Source of the DNA: Corynebacterium glaucum
GTDB lineage: Bacteria; Actinomycetota; Actinomycetes; Mycobacteriales; Mycobacteriaceae
NCBI RefSeq assembly: GCF_002287505.1
Contig: NZ_CP019688.1
Span: 558,001-622,000 of the forward strand
Length of the DNA stretch: 64,000 nt
Reading direction: 5' to 3'
The position numbers were made by a program, and so were the translations under genes. Position 1 is the first letter of the stretch; every line of letters begins with the position of its first letter. Below, in pieces: positions 43,836 through 54,300 of the stretch. The notes beneath the pieces are model-generated. The model searched no databases. It was not told the origin of the DNA and was given only the letters and a program-made list of their open reading frames with translations.

Positions 43836-46800
43836 TTGGCTACCCGCGTGAATAAGCCAAGGCCAAACGCGAAGAAACCGAATGCTGGGTTGTGGGCAAC
43901 CATCGGCATCATCGCCGCGGTGTTGTTCCTACTGCCCCTGATTGTCGGTCTTTACACAGACTTCCTGTGGTTTGGCGAGCTCGACTACCGCGGAGTATTC
44001 AACACCGTCATCCTGAGCCGGGTGGTTCTGTTCGTGCTGTTCGCCGCAATCGGCGGGGCGATTGCGTACGTTGCGGCATGGTTGGCGTGGCGCGGACGGC
44101 CAAAGGTTGAGTCGATGGATCCGTTCTCGCCCGGCGCCCAGCACCGAGCAAGTGTGGAGCAGAGCATCCGTTCTCTGCTGGTCTGGGCACCTGTCGTCGT
44201 AGCCTTGTTCTCCGGTCTTGCGGGGCAGCGTAGTTGGCGCACGTTCCTCCTCTGGCTCAACGGCGGCGAGTTCGGCGTGACTGATCCGCAGTTCCACCGG
44301 GACCTTGGTTTCTTCGCTTTCACGCTGCCTGCGGTCTCGACGGTCGTGGATATGCTGTCTGTCCTGCTGGTTGCAGCATTCCTCATTGCGCTGTTCGGCC
44401 ACTACCTGCTTGGCGGCATTCGGGTGGGTAACAACGTCACCGGCGCACGCGGTCACATTTCGCAGTCTGCTCGTGTACAGCTTGCGGTCACCGCGGGGCT
44501 GTGGATGCTGGTCAAGGCGGCGAGCTACTGGATTGAGCGATACCACCTGCTTTACGCCCGCAACGATATCTTCACCGGTGCCTCCTACACCGGGATCAAT
44601 GCGATGCTGCCGGCGAAGATCATCCTGACCATCATTGCCGTGCTTGTGGCTGCCGCGTTCTTTGTGTCGGTGGTGTACAAGGATTTCCGGGTTCCGGTGC
44701 TCGCAACCGTGCTCATGCTGGTTTCTTCTCTGGTGGTGGGCAACGTGTGGCCCGCGCTGCTGGAGCAGTTCTCGGTGAAGCCGAACCGTCAGGCGAAGGA
44801 ATACGAGTACATCGGCCGCAATATCGAGGCCACCCGGTACGCCTACGGGCTTACGGATGCGACGGTGACATACGAGGACAACTGGGGCCAAGGCAATGTC
44901 TCCAACTCCACAGTGGCGGATGACGCGGCCACGATCTCGAATATTCGTCTGTTGGACCCCGATGTCATTTCGCCGACCTTCACCCAAAACCAGCAGCTGC
45001 GTAACTTCTACGGCTTCCCGAACACCCTGGCGATGGATCGCTACGAGGTTGATGGGGAGATGCGCGACTTCGTCGTCGCTGCCCGCGAGCTCAACCCGAA
45101 CTCCTTGAGCGAGAACCAGCGTGACTGGATCAACCGCCACACCGTGTACACGCACGGCAACGGTTTCATCGCGGCGCAAGCCAACACCGTCGACGAGGCA
45201 GCGCAGGACGCCGGATCTACCCGCGGTGGTCTACCGATCTTCACAGTTTCCGATCTGCAATCCAACGCCATTGCTCGCGAAAATGACCAAGCTGAAGAGC
45301 TGGGCATCCGCGTTGACGAGCCGCGGATCTACTACGGGCCGGTGATCGCCTCGGCGAGTGACGGACTTGATTACGCCATCGTTGGAGACAACGGCCAGGG
45401 GGCGGTCGAGTACGACACAGACACAAGCACGTACACCTACACGGGTCAGGGCGGCGTCAACATTGGCAACTGGGCGAACCGGTTGGCCTACGCGGTGAAG
45501 TACCAAGAGCTCAACCTCGTGCTCTCGGACCGGGTCGGCGGGGAATCGAAGATTCTCTACGACCGCGATCCGCGCGAGCGCGTGGAGCGGGTCGCGCCGT
45601 GGCTGACTACGGATTCCAAGACCTACCCGGCTGTGATCGATGGGCGGGTGAAATGGATCGTTGACGGCTACACCACGCTGTCGCGTCTGCCGTACTCGAC
45701 TCGTTCACGGTTGTCCGAAACCACCCAGGATGCCCTGAACCCTGACGGCACAACCCAGCGTCTGATTACCGACGACCTGGGCTACATCCGCAACTCGGTG
45801 AAGGCGACCGTCGATGCCTACGACGGCTCGGTGGAGCTTTACGCTTTTGATGAGTCGGACCCGGTTCTCAAGGCATGGATGGGCGTGTTCCCGGACACGG
45901 TGAAGCCGGGAAGCGACATTTCCGACCAGCTGCGAGACCACCTTCGTTATCCGGAGGACCTCTTCAAGGTGCAGCGCGAACTGCTTGCGCGCTACCACGT
46001 TGACGACCCCGGGGTGTTCTTCAACAACGATGCCTTCTGGTCCGTGCCAAATGACCCGACCGCGCCGGAGGACCGTAAACAGCTCTACCAGCCGCCGTAC
46101 TACGTGGTTGCCTCCGACCCCGAGACCGGGGACCCGAGCTTCCAGCTGATTACGCCGTTCCGCGGACTCAACCGCGAGTTCCTGTCAGCTCACATGTCTG
46201 TGTCTTCGGATCCCGAGAACTACGGCAAAATCCACGTACGTGTGCTTCCGACCAACACGCAAACCCAGGGTCCGAAGCAGGCACAGGATGCTTTGATGTC
46301 CTCTGATCAGGTTGCCCGTGACCGCACGCTGTGGGAGGGCACAAACGATCTACGAAACGGTAACTTGCTGACGCTGCCGGTTGGCGGCGGTGAGATCCTC
46401 TACGTCGAGCCGATTTACTCGCAGCGCAAGGGCCAGGAATCGGCGTTCCCGAAGCTGCTGCGCGTGCTCGTGTTCTACCGCGGTCAAGTTGGCTATGCGC
46501 CGACGATCTCCCAGGCGCTGAGCCAAGTGGGCATCAACCCTGCCGCAGCCCAGGACATTGAGGTGGTGGACGAGGATGCTCCGGATACCCGTACGGAGGC
46601 TGATATGGCATCTCCGACATCGCCGGAGCAAAACGAAGAGAGCGAGGAGGCGAGCGGCTCTGACGGCGCAACGACTGATGGCCAGTCGCCGATCGATGGG
46701 GCAGCGAACCGGGATGAGGCGCTGGAGAACATCAACACGGCGCTGCGGAACTTGGAGGACGCCCGCGACGGTTCCTTCGAGGAATACGGACGCGCCCTCG

Positions 46801-46847
46801 ACGCTCTCGACCGGGCTGTAGAAGACTACCAGCGACTTCAGGACTGA
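43836..46847 (+). CDS. UPF0182-family large integral membrane protein
   Basis: A 1003-residue UPF0182 (COG1615) protein, a conserved actinobacterial membrane protein of unknown function. The first third holds about seven transmembrane helices (for example LWATIGIIAAVLFLLPLIVG and ILTIIAVLVAAAFFVSVVY). A large extracytoplasmic domain follows, then an acidic tail (SPEQNEESEEASGSDGATTD) and a helix with predicted coiled character. TTG 43836 is supported by AAGGAGAAGG immediately before. A strong terminator follows. Confidence 0.9.
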   Translation: MATRVNKPRPNAKKPNAGLWATIGIIAAVLFLLPLIVGLYTDFLWFGELDYRGVFNTVILSRVVLFVLFAAIGGAIAYVAAWLAWRGRPKVESMDPFSPGAQHRASVEQSIRSLLVWAPVVVALFSGLAGQRSWRTFLLWLNGGEFGVTDPQFHRDLGFFAFTLPAVSTVVDMLSVLLVAAFLIALFGHYLLGGIRVGNNVTGARGHISQSARVQLAVTAGLWMLVKAASYWIERYHLLYARNDIFTGASYTGINAMLPAKIILTIIAVLVAAAFFVSVVYKDFRVPVLATVLMLVSSLVVGNVWPALLEQFSVKPNRQAKEYEYIGRNIEATRYAYGLTDATVTYEDNWGQGNVSNSTVADDAATISNIRLLDPDVISPTFTQNQQLRNFYGFPNTLAMDRYEVDGEMRDFVVAARELNPNSLSENQRDWINRHTVYTHGNGFIAAQANTVDEAAQDAGSTRGGLPIFTVSDLQSNAIARENDQAEELGIRVDEPRIYYGPVIASASDGLDYAIVGDNGQGAVEYDTDTSTYTYTGQGGVNIGNWANRLAYAVKYQELNLVLSDRVGGESKILYDRDPRERVERVAPWLTTDSKTYPAVIDGRVKWIVDGYTTLSRLPYSTRSRLSETTQDALNPDGTTQRLITDDLGYIRNSVKATVDAYDGSVELYAFDESDPVLKAWMGVFPDTVKPGSDISDQLRDHLRYPEDLFKVQRELLARYHVDDPGVFFNNDAFWSVPNDPTAPEDRKQLYQPPYYVVASDPETGDPSFQLITPFRGLNREFLSAHMSVSSDPENYGKIHVRVLPTNTQTQGPKQAQDALMSSDQVARDRTLWEGTNDLRNGNLLTLPVGGGEILYVEPIYSQRKGQESAFPKLLRVLVFYRGQVGYAPTISQALSQVGINPAAAQDIEVVDEDAPDTRTEADMASPTSPEQNEESEEASGSDGATTDGQSPIDGAANRDEALENINTALRNLEDARDGSFEEYGRALDALDRAVEDYQRLQD

Positions 46848-46877
46848 CTCCGCGCATAAACTCCCTGATGCGGCCGT

Positions 46878-46912
46878 AATCCCCTGGTGAGAGATCTGAT
46901 CACCAGGGGATT
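46878..46912 (+). terminator. terminator after the UPF0182 gene
   Basis: AATCCCCTGGTGA (46878-46890) pairs perfectly with TCACCAGGGGATT (46900-46912), a 13-bp stem with a 9-nt loop followed by a short T run. Confidence 0.75.
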
Positions 46913-46934
46913 TGGCGCCTGGGGGAGTCATCCG

Positions 46935-46940
46935 TATAGT
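46935..46940 (+). promoter_or_regulatory. -10 box of the initiator tRNA gene
   Basis: TATAGT lies 48 bp before the mature tRNA 5' end, between the preceding terminator and the tRNA. Confidence 0.5.
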
Positions 46941-46987
46941 GATGGTCGTTGCCAACAAGGCATCAGGTGAAAATAAAAGTCACCCGG

Positions 46988-47061
46988 CGCGGGGTGGAGC
47001 AGCTCGGTAGCTCGCTGGGCTCATAACCCAGAGGTCGCAGGTTCGAATCCTGTCCCCGCTA
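46988..47061 (+). tRNA. initiator tRNA-fMet (CAT anticodon)
   Basis: A 74-nt cloverleaf without encoded CCA. The acceptor stem CGCGGGG pairs with CCCCGCT except at position 1-72 (C opposite T), and the anticodon stem CTGGG/CCCAG contains the three consecutive G-C pairs. Both are initiator hallmarks. The anticodon CAT is at 47022-47024 and the T arm reads GGTTCGAATCC. The gene stands alone between two terminators. Confidence 0.95.
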
Positions 47062-47070
47062 CTACACTAG

Positions 47071-47103
47071 AGTGGCCCCTCTCTTCGGAGAGGGGCCACT
47101 CTT
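47071..47103 (+). terminator. terminator of the initiator tRNA gene
   Basis: AGTGGCCCCTCTC, a TTCG tetraloop and GAGAGGGGCCACT form a perfect 13-bp hairpin (47071-47100) followed by CTT. Confidence 0.9.
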
Positions 47104-47139
47104 GCGTACCTGAGAGTGCTCAAACCAGTGAACCGATAC

Positions 47140-47165
47140 GGGTTAAGTAGCAAAATGTGTGTCTG
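47140..47165 (+). repeat. left terminal inverted repeat of the insertion sequence
   Basis: Begins GGGTTAAGTAGCA and ends GTGTGTCTG; 24 of 26 positions match the complement of the right end. Confidence 0.85.
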
Positions 47166-47196
47166 GTCGGTGTGTCGTCGGCTGGGCACACTTTTG

Positions 47197-48411
47197 CTAC
47201 TTGAGGGGTCCTTTTCTGATTCCTATGTTGTGTTGGTATTCGGTTGGGATAGCGTTGTCATAGAAGGCTGGTCGGCCTGTATGTTGGTCGGCTTTGTTTC
47301 GGTCTTCAGGGACAAGATCGGGAACTTTGGCGAGTTGATCTTGCCCGAATGCGCACTGCCTGGCGATCTCTAACGGGTCGTCAGGCAGATGCGTTTTCGA
47401 GTGCAGATACCACTCGAGCATTCTGCGTTGGCGTTCTCCTGATCTGCCGCGGTGGGCGTCGGCGATGCGTTTGAGCTGCGCGTTGACCCCGCCTTCAAGA
47501 CTGTTGGTGGTCGAGGTCCACCGGTTGGGTTCGAGGGCGTTTGGCGGGGGCTGGAGGTAGGTAAACAGCCAGTTGTTGCGCGATAGGTGCAGCAGTGAGT
47601 TATAGGCCTTGCGCACTCGGATGTGGGTGTATTCCCACTGGTGGTTCACGGTGCGGCGTTCTTGGGGCACAGGTGTTTTCTCGTTCAGGAAGCCTTTGTA
47701 GACCACCCCGAAGTCATGCAGTCGCAGTGTCCATTCCCGGGCTTGGTCCAAGGTGGTGATCTTGGTCAGTTTCAACGCCAGTGCGTAGATGGCTTTTCCG
47801 GCATCAGTGCGGGGCCGGGAGGTGGTGTAGCGGCGGATGACACGTTGGGCGTGCACAAGACAGCGCTGGATGAGTGTGGTCGGCCAGCAGGCCTTGATCG
47901 CAGAGTAGGCTCCTTGCCCGCCATCGAGGACAACGCATAACGGTTCAGCGATACCGTGCAGGAGTTGTGTGTAGGCGTGGGTGGTTTCGCTTCTAGCCCA
48001 GTGCCATGCGATGACGTGGTCCCAGCTGGCTGCGACAAGCAGGCAGCCGGCGTCGGTGTGGGTGCCGTCGATGAAGATCTGGTCGTAGACCCGATCAGGG
48101 TCTGGGGTGTTGGGAATGTCGATAAGCCAGAAAGGTTCGAAGCGGCGGTTCAAAGTCCACCTGCTCACACCAGCCTGTCTGGCTACGTCACATAACGGTG
48201 CGGTACCGGTGGCGTAGGCGTGGAATGCGGTGAAGTCGCGGGCTTGGGTCAAATCGGTGCGGCGGCGTGTAAACGAGACTCCGCAGTCTTTGCACCGCCA
48301 CCGAGTGGAGCCTTTGGAGGTGGTGCCGTTTTTCTTCGTTTCCCCACTACATGAGGGGCATCGTGGTCTATTTGGTGTCACCGGGAAAGCACACCAACAC
48401 CCGGCTACCAC
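47197..48411 (-). CDS. IS1249-type (IS256 group) transposase
   Basis: A 404-residue DDE transposase. An N-terminal zinc-ribbon (CPSCSG and CKDCG) and helix-turn-helix (DVARQAGVSRWTLNRRF) precede the catalytic core. Acidic residues occur in QIFIDGTHTDAG, CVVLDGGQGAYSAIK and STTNSLEGGVNAQLKR, the latter being the Glu region of the IS256 family. The frame is unbroken, so the element may be active. A GTG about 10 codons downstream is an alternative start. One copy of the dispersed 10-mer lies inside at 48118-48127. Confidence 0.9.
   Translation of the reverse strand: MVAGCWCAFPVTPNRPRCPSCSGETKKNGTTSKGSTRWRCKDCGVSFTRRRTDLTQARDFTAFHAYATGTAPLCDVARQAGVSRWTLNRRFEPFWLIDIPNTPDPDRVYDQIFIDGTHTDAGCLLVAASWDHVIAWHWARSETTHAYTQLLHGIAEPLCVVLDGGQGAYSAIKACWPTTLIQRCLVHAQRVIRRYTTSRPRTDAGKAIYALALKLTKITTLDQAREWTLRLHDFGVVYKGFLNEKTPVPQERRTVNHQWEYTHIRVRKAYNSLLHLSRNNWLFTYLQPPPNALEPNRWTSTTNSLEGGVNAQLKRIADAHRGRSGERQRRMLEWYLHSKTHLPDDPLEIARQCAFGQDQLAKVPDLVPEDRNKADQHTGRPAFYDNAIPTEYQHNIGIRKGPLK
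48118..48127 (-). repeat. copy of the dispersed 10-mer GCTTATCGAC within the transposase gene
   Basis: Exact core, but the flank (GACATT instead of GACGGC) departs from the extended consensus seen in chromosomal genes, consistent with a chance or foreign copy. Confidence 0.5.
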
Positions 48412-48517
48412 ATGCAGGCGCCATTCCGATGGATTGAACGCGAATCGGGCTCGAATAAGGTACTGACCCTAATTCAAGCCCGATTCATCCAGCCTGATCA
48501 GCGGATACCCGCAAAAT

Positions 48518-48543
48518 CAGACACACTTTCTGCTACTTAACCC
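48518..48543 (-). repeat. right terminal inverted repeat of the insertion sequence
   Basis: Read on the minus strand it begins GGGTTAAGTAGCA and ends GTGTGTCTG, matching the left end with two mismatches. Confidence 0.85.
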
Positions 48544-48893
48544 ACCGATACCGCCAGCCCAAACCTTAGAAAATACTGAGATAGGCAGACGGCCCGGAGT
48601 AGTGATGTAGATCTCGATTCTCTATCTCTGGTGGTAGAGCGTCGTGAACACTTGGAAACGAGTCTGTAGTTCCCGAATAATGCATACCAAATCGCTTTGA
48701 AGCTAGACCAATCAATGATTTGTCCGTACACTGTGGTCGTCGCAGAAAAGCTGTACACATGCTTTTCGATCTTTTCGAGAAATTAGCTTTTCTAAGTGGC
48801 TAAAACTAGTCATTTAGAAGAGCAATCAATTAACTATCCTTTCCTAAATTCAAATTACAACCTTGCCAGTCTCTAAAAGGGGGAGACTCGGAG
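48544..48893. other. 350-bp AT-rich intergenic region before the exopolysaccharide operon
   Basis: No credible gene. The stretch is visibly richer in A and T than the rest of the window (for example AAGAGCAATCAATTAACTAT near 48820) and must contain the operon promoter. AAAGGGGGAG before 48894 is the ribosome binding site. Base composition suggests acquired DNA. The insertion sequence sits at its left border. Confidence 0.6.
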
Positions 48894-49229
48894 ATGACGA
48901 ATATTTTGGTGACCACCAGCCTGACGCTGGAACCGCTGCTGCAGCGCGCGATGCCTGACGTGTCGATGCGCACTTACGCGTCCATTGCGGAGGTTCCGAC
49001 TGAAGCGATTCAGAAGGCCAGTGCCATCGTCTTTGACGAGTCCACCGCCAACTTCATGGAACTCTTCGCGCACAAGGACATTGTTGATCCCTGTGGCAAA
49101 CTTGTGATTCTGACGGAGAAGCGTGCCGCAATGGTTCGCTGCTTCCCGCAGGCAACAGTGTTCTCTTACCCGATTGTTCCGGTCGATATTGCGACAGCGG
49201 TTCGCTACCTGGAGACGATCATTGCTTGA
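48894..49229 (+). CDS. small receiver-like protein opening the exopolysaccharide operon
   Basis: A 111-residue soluble protein of unknown function. Alternating strands and helices (MTNILVTTSLTLEPLLQRAM, KASAIVFDESTANFMELF, GKLVILTEKRAAMVRCF) suggest a receiver-like or other Rossmann-type fold, but no phosphoacceptor pocket is clear. It overlaps the next gene by 8 nt and starts the four-gene operon, so it may be a regulatory or scaffold subunit of the polysaccharide synthase. Confidence 0.55.
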   Translation: MTNILVTTSLTLEPLLQRAMPDVSMRTYASIAEVPTEAIQKASAIVFDESTANFMELFAHKDIVDPCGKLVILTEKRAAMVRCFPQATVFSYPIVPVDIATAVRYLETIIA

Positions 49230-49941
49230 GACCTCACACGTCTTATACGGAGCTACTGTTCTTCTCTTTCTGCTGTTTCTCCTCTGCATATACCTCGTGA
49301 TCAACAATGTGAGGATGCGTAAGAAGGCTAAGCGCAAGGCGGAGTTCCTGACGACGACTCGCGATACTTGGGTCAGCGCCATCCTCGACGGCGAAGAGAC
49401 CGACATCCGTTTGGCGAACACCGAGCAGTCGGAATGGACAACTGACATATTCCTGTCCTACGCAAACAATTACGACGATCCCAACATTCGCTCGAGGGTC
49501 AGTCAGCTTTCGGATGACGTGCTCGCACCCGAGCTTTCGACGAAACTGAATTCGCGCGGTGTTCCAATCCGTCAGTACGCGCTCTTGGTTATCAACCAGT
49601 TGGAGATGACTTCTCTACATAGCGAAGTGGCTGCCCTGCGCCCGCAAACGGATCTCGAGGCCGCTCTCACGTCGCTGATTCTCGAGGGGGAAACCTCGCT
49701 CGCCCCATTCAATTCGGCAGAATCAATGGACCCCACAGATGGTTCGAGTCAGTCGGACTCGATGGCTGAGCTTGCTGAGCTTGAACCAGCGAGGGAATCG
49801 GAACTCGAGCCATGGACCCAGGAAAAACCAACTAAAAACGTTGAGGAGCCGTCGGCGGATAGCAATGTGCTCAATCCCCGGGAACTAGGAACTGGATTTA
49901 CACATCGACCGGTCTGGAGGAGAGGAGAAATCCGTGGTTAA
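49222..49941 (+). CDS. membrane-anchored protein of the exopolysaccharide operon
   Basis: A 239-residue protein with one N-terminal transmembrane helix (ATVLLFLLFLLCIYLVINNV) and a basic stop-transfer (RMRKKAKRKAE). A cytoplasmic helical domain follows that looks HEAT-like (DPNIRSRVSQLSDDVL, IRQYALLVINQLEM), then a low-complexity acidic Glu/Ser/Pro tail. TTG 49222 is used because GGAG lies 8 nt upstream and it restores the membrane anchor. Overlaps both neighbours by 8 nt. Probably an accessory partner of the glycosyltransferase. Confidence 0.6.
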   Translation: MLETSHVLYGATVLLFLLFLLCIYLVINNVRMRKKAKRKAEFLTTTRDTWVSAILDGEETDIRLANTEQSEWTTDIFLSYANNYDDPNIRSRVSQLSDDVLAPELSTKLNSRGVPIRQYALLVINQLEMTSLHSEVAALRPQTDLEAALTSLILEGETSLAPFNSAESMDPTDGSSQSDSMAELAELEPARESELEPWTQEKPTKNVEEPSADSNVLNPRELGTGFTHRPVWRRGEIRG

Positions 49942-51364
49942 CATCAACGGGATTCTTGCCTGGATCGGGTACTTTCTCGCGGCGTACTTGTTGGTTGTGC
50001 TTCTGATCTACTTCGCGATGATGATCTTCGCGGTGTACAAGATCAATCGCAACCGTCGATACGAGCGAACGATGGACCTGTTGAGCAATACCGAGGCTTA
50101 CAACCTGGGAGTCTCAGTCTTGGTTCCGGCGTTCAATGAAGAGCAAGGCATTGTGCAAAACGTTTCGTCGTTGTTGAACCTCAACTACAAGCGCTTTGAA
50201 ATCATCGTGGTGAACGATGGTTCCACCGATGCCACCGCCGACTTGCTCATCAACCAGTTCTTGATGAAACCGGTCCAAAACGTCACGATTGAGCAAAAGT
50301 TGAAGACCGCTGAAGTTGAAAGCATGTATGTCTCCAACTTGTTCCCGAATTTGAAATTGGTGAACAAGCTCAACGGTGGCAAGGCTGACGCACTTAACTG
50401 TGGCATCAACGTCTCCACCATGGAGTACGTCTGCACGGTTGACGGTGATTCGGTCCTGGAGAAGGACTCGATGAAAAAGGTCATGCGACCGTTCGTGCTT
50501 GAGGGCGACCGCGTCGCGGCCGTCGGCGGCACCGTAGAGCTGATCAATGAGAACCGTGTGAACCACGGCGTGGCCGATAAGCAGATTGAATTCTCGCCGA
50601 ACCCTCTCGTTGCGATGCAGACAATCGAGTACTTCCGTTCGTTTTTGATCGGACGTGTTGCACTCAGTGAGCTGAACCTCATGCTCATCTGCTCAGGCGC
50701 GTTCTCCGTGTTCGACAAGGCCATGTTGATCGAGAACGGTGGCCTGGCGCGCAACGTGATCGGTGAAGACATGGAAATCGTCGTGCGTCTGCAGAAGAAC
50801 ATCACGAAGCACAGGCTTAACAAGCTCATCGTGCACGTGCCGGACGCCATCTGCTACACCGAGGCTCCCGAAACGCTGAAGGTGCTTCGCCGCCAACGCC
50901 GGCGGTGGCACCAGGGTCTCCTCGAGAGCTTGACCGCCCACATGGAGGTGTGGTTCAACCCTCGCTTCCGGGCCCTCGGTGTCATTGCCTTTCCGTACTT
51001 CATCATGGTCGAGGCGTTCATCCCGTTCGTGGAGGTGCTCGGCATCGCCTACCTAATCGCCGGTTTCTTCGTCGGGCAGGTGTTTGTCGAATTCTCCTTG
51101 TTCCTTCTAATGCTCTCGCTGATCTACGCCGGTCTAATGAACACCATCTCGGTGATGCTCCACTCCTGGCAGCAAGACAAGTACCCCGATGCTGCAGAGC
51201 TGGCTTATGTGCTCGGACTGTCATTCACCGAGGCATTCTGGTTCAAACCCCTCATGTTGTTCTGGCGTTTGGAAGGTTTCTACCGCTTCTTCACCAAGCG
51301 CAGCGACTGGGGTGTGATGGACCGTCGGGGTTTCAGCGAATCTAAGCCTGAGGTTGTTTCGTGA
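49934..51364 (+). CDS. processive family-2 glycosyltransferase (polysaccharide synthase)
   Basis: A 476-residue GT2 membrane enzyme of the PgaC/hyaluronan/cellulose synthase type. One N-terminal membrane helix is followed by the catalytic domain with VPAFNEEQ, VVNDGSTDAT, VDGDSVLEKD, IGEDMEIVVR and the processivity motif RRQRRRWHQG (QxxRW). Then come at least three C-terminal helices that would form the export channel. The product is probably a beta-linked homopolymer; sugar specificity cannot be read from sequence. GGAGGAGAGGAG precedes GTG 49934. The stop overlaps the next start by 4 nt. Confidence 0.88.
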   Translation: MVNINGILAWIGYFLAAYLLVVLLIYFAMMIFAVYKINRNRRYERTMDLLSNTEAYNLGVSVLVPAFNEEQGIVQNVSSLLNLNYKRFEIIVVNDGSTDATADLLINQFLMKPVQNVTIEQKLKTAEVESMYVSNLFPNLKLVNKLNGGKADALNCGINVSTMEYVCTVDGDSVLEKDSMKKVMRPFVLEGDRVAAVGGTVELINENRVNHGVADKQIEFSPNPLVAMQTIEYFRSFLIGRVALSELNLMLICSGAFSVFDKAMLIENGGLARNVIGEDMEIVVRLQKNITKHRLNKLIVHVPDAICYTEAPETLKVLRRQRRRWHQGLLESLTAHMEVWFNPRFRALGVIAFPYFIMVEAFIPFVEVLGIAYLIAGFFVGQVFVEFSLFLLMLSLIYAGLMNTISVMLHSWQQDKYPDAAELAYVLGLSFTEAFWFKPLMLFWRLEGFYRFFTKRSDWGVMDRRGFSESKPEVVS

Positions 51365-54300
51365 GGAAGCTGTTTTCCTTCATTGCTCTTATTGCCCTAA
51401 TTTTCTTCACCCCGGTGCTGATTTGGGGGGTGAAGAGTGCGCCGTACGATACGTCCCTCGTGTTGGAGAACCGTGTCGGTGAAACGCCGAAGCAGAGCGG
51501 TGCCGCATTCGCACTCGACTACATGAAGGCCAACTCCAAGGTTGCCTCGGTCCAGGACGTGGACTCCACAATGGATGAGCTCAAGGCTTACGACGCTATC
51601 TATGTCACCACCGAGGATGGATTCAGCACTTCGGTGGATCAGTGGAACACCGTGAAGGTCAATATTGACCAAAACTCCCCAACCATCCTGTTCGCGGAGT
51701 ACGGCGTTATCCAAAACACCGAGCCGGGCCCGGTCGCGGGCCAAATCGCCCAAGACCTTGGGGTCGAATCCAGCGGGTGGTCGGGCCTTTTCGTGGAAAA
51801 TCTAGAGAACTATGATTCCGCGATTCCGGATCGTGTGTACGACTACTTCGGCGACAATTGGACGTTCAGTGGACCAGGGCTCGTATTGAATAACGACGTC
51901 GAGAACGTGACTCACGTCGTTGAGATTGACACTGAGGACGATGACCTCGCGCTTGACCTCATCACGACCGATGCCGGGCGCGAGCAGGGTTTCAAGGAAG
52001 CACGCAAGCCTTACTCGGGTTGGTTCGACATCGTCACCCCTGCGGAAGGCACCGATGTGCTCTACACCTTCGACATCCCGCTCAGCGACGAAGTCAAAGA
52101 CAAGTTCGACGAGCTTGATATCCCGGAGACGATTCCCGCGGTGACAAAACACCGCAACGGAGCCTCGCACCGTTTCTACATGGCCGGCACTTTCAGCCAG
52201 TCCGAAGCGATTCCGCTGTTTTACCAGTTCCAGGGTCTGCCACGTCTCTACTCGGTGTTTGACCGCTTCAGCTCGAGCTCGTTCTATTGGAACTCCTACT
52301 TCCCGATCATCTCGCAGGCTATGAAGCTTCACGCTGACTTCAGTGAGGGGCTTGGAGCCGAGTTCGCTGCCGTCGCTAATGAAAATGACGACGACATCCG
52401 CTATCCGGCACGAATGAACTATGACCTCGACCGCATCGAGATCAATGTCGACGGCCAGTGGGAACCCACCCTGGTCAAGGGTGTCAACCTCGGTATGGCG
52501 AGCCCGGGACATTTTCCTGGCGAAGCGGGCATCACCGAAGACGAATACTACGAGTGGTTCAAGATGATCGCGGAGATGAACGCGAACACCATTCGTGTGT
52601 ATACGCTTCACCCGCCAGGCTTCTATCGCGCGCTAGCCAAGTACAACGCGGAGCATGAGAACAAGATTTACGTGTTCCACGGCGTTTGGATTAACGAGGA
52701 GTGGATCACTGGTGATGCCGACGCGTTCCACGAAGAGGCGGTTCAAGGGTTCCGTCAAGAGATTGAGCACGTGGTCGACGCGTTGCACGGCAATGTGATC
52801 GTGGACCACGTTCCGGGACACGCTTCCGGTGTTTACGCGACCGATGTCTCCGACTACGTCATCGGCTGGGTCATTGGTACCGAGTGGGACCCGTTCATGG
52901 TTCAGGGCACCAACCAGAAGCACCAGGACGTCGGGCAGTTCAGCGGCACCTATTACGAGACGAAGGATGCCAACCCGATGGAGTACTGGATCGCTTCGCA
53001 CATGGAGTACGTGACCGATTACGAGATCTCGAACTACAACGAGATCCGCCCGATGAGCTTTACCAACTGGGTGACCACAGACATCTTGCATCACCCCTCC
53101 GACGCCTCCAATAAAGAAGAAATCTCGGAGATCAACCCGAACCACATCTTCACCAAGGGGATCATGGACGAGGTCGGCCAGTTCGCCTCCTACCACGTGT
53201 ACCCGTACTACCCGGACTTCCTGTACCTGGATAAGAAATACCTCAACGCGGTTGATCAGCGTGGGGAGAAGAACACCTATTACGGGTACCTCGATGAGTT
53301 GCGTTCAGTCCACGAGATGCCGGTGCTGGTGGCCGAGTTCGGCGTGCCGGCATCGCGTGGGCGTACCCACACCGGCCCAATGGGCATGCACCAAGGTGGT
53401 GTGAGCGAGGAGGACCAGGGCAAGTACATCCAGCGCATGTTTGAGGACATGTTGGAGACCAATTACATGGGCGGCCTGATCTTCACGTGGCAGGATGAGT
53501 GGTTCAAGCGCACGTGGAACACCATGGATTATGACAACCCTGACCGCCGCCCATACTGGTCGAACCGTCAGACGAGTGAGCAGCAATTCGGCTTGCTCAG
53601 CTTTGATCCGGACAAGATCAAGGTAGACGGGGATGTCAACGAATGGCAGGGCGATCCGCTCTACGTTGGCGACAAGGGTGACCCTATCCAGGCGGCCTAC
53701 GTGGACCACGACGAGGCGTATTTGTACCTGCGCATGGACCTTGACGACGCAGCGTCGTCGACCGGGTACCCGGTGGCGTTGATCGACACCATCCAAGGTC
53801 AGGGCAACAACTACATCAATTCGCTCAATGCGACAAGTGACACCGCGGCTGACTTCCTCGTCTCGTTGGAAGATGACGAGTCCCGCGTGATGGTTGATGC
53901 CAACTACGAGATGCACTCGTACTACTACGGCTGGCTCTACGGCTACATGGACATCAACGATTACATGTTTGATCGCAACTCTGGAGTGTTTCTGCCGATT
54001 AAGTACGTGCTGAATGGACAGATGCGTAACGGTGAAACCGGTGAGATTTACCCGTTCGAAGACTATGAAACGGGTCTCCTCCAAGAGGGTAACGGTAACC
54101 CTGAGGCAAAGGACTTCAACTCCTTAACGGACTACTCGTGGTCCGCCGACCGCAAGCACGTGGAAGTTCGAATTCCGTGGTTGCTGTTGAGTTTCAAGGA
54201 CCCGAGCCGCAAGGAAATCGTCGGTGATTTCGTGACCAAGGAAGACATTCGTGTCAGTGACTTCCTCAAAGACATCGGCTTGAGCTTCATGTACGTCGAA

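Larger units (their letters stand above)
47140..48543. mobile_element. complete IS256/IS1249-type insertion sequence with target duplication
   Basis: A 1404-bp element bounded by 26-bp imperfect inverted repeats and containing one transposase gene on the minus strand. The 8-bp direct repeat ACCGATAC flanks it at 47132-47139 and 48544-48551, a target-site duplication of the length usual for the IS256 group. Intact ends, intact transposase and perfect duplication point to a recent insertion. It lies 37 bp after the tRNA terminator and upstream of the exopolysaccharide operon. Confidence 0.9.

Noticed and set aside
48537-48758. 73-codon minus-strand frame beside the insertion sequence
   Set aside because: AT-rich intergenic DNA; overlaps the inverted repeat and target duplication; no start signals.
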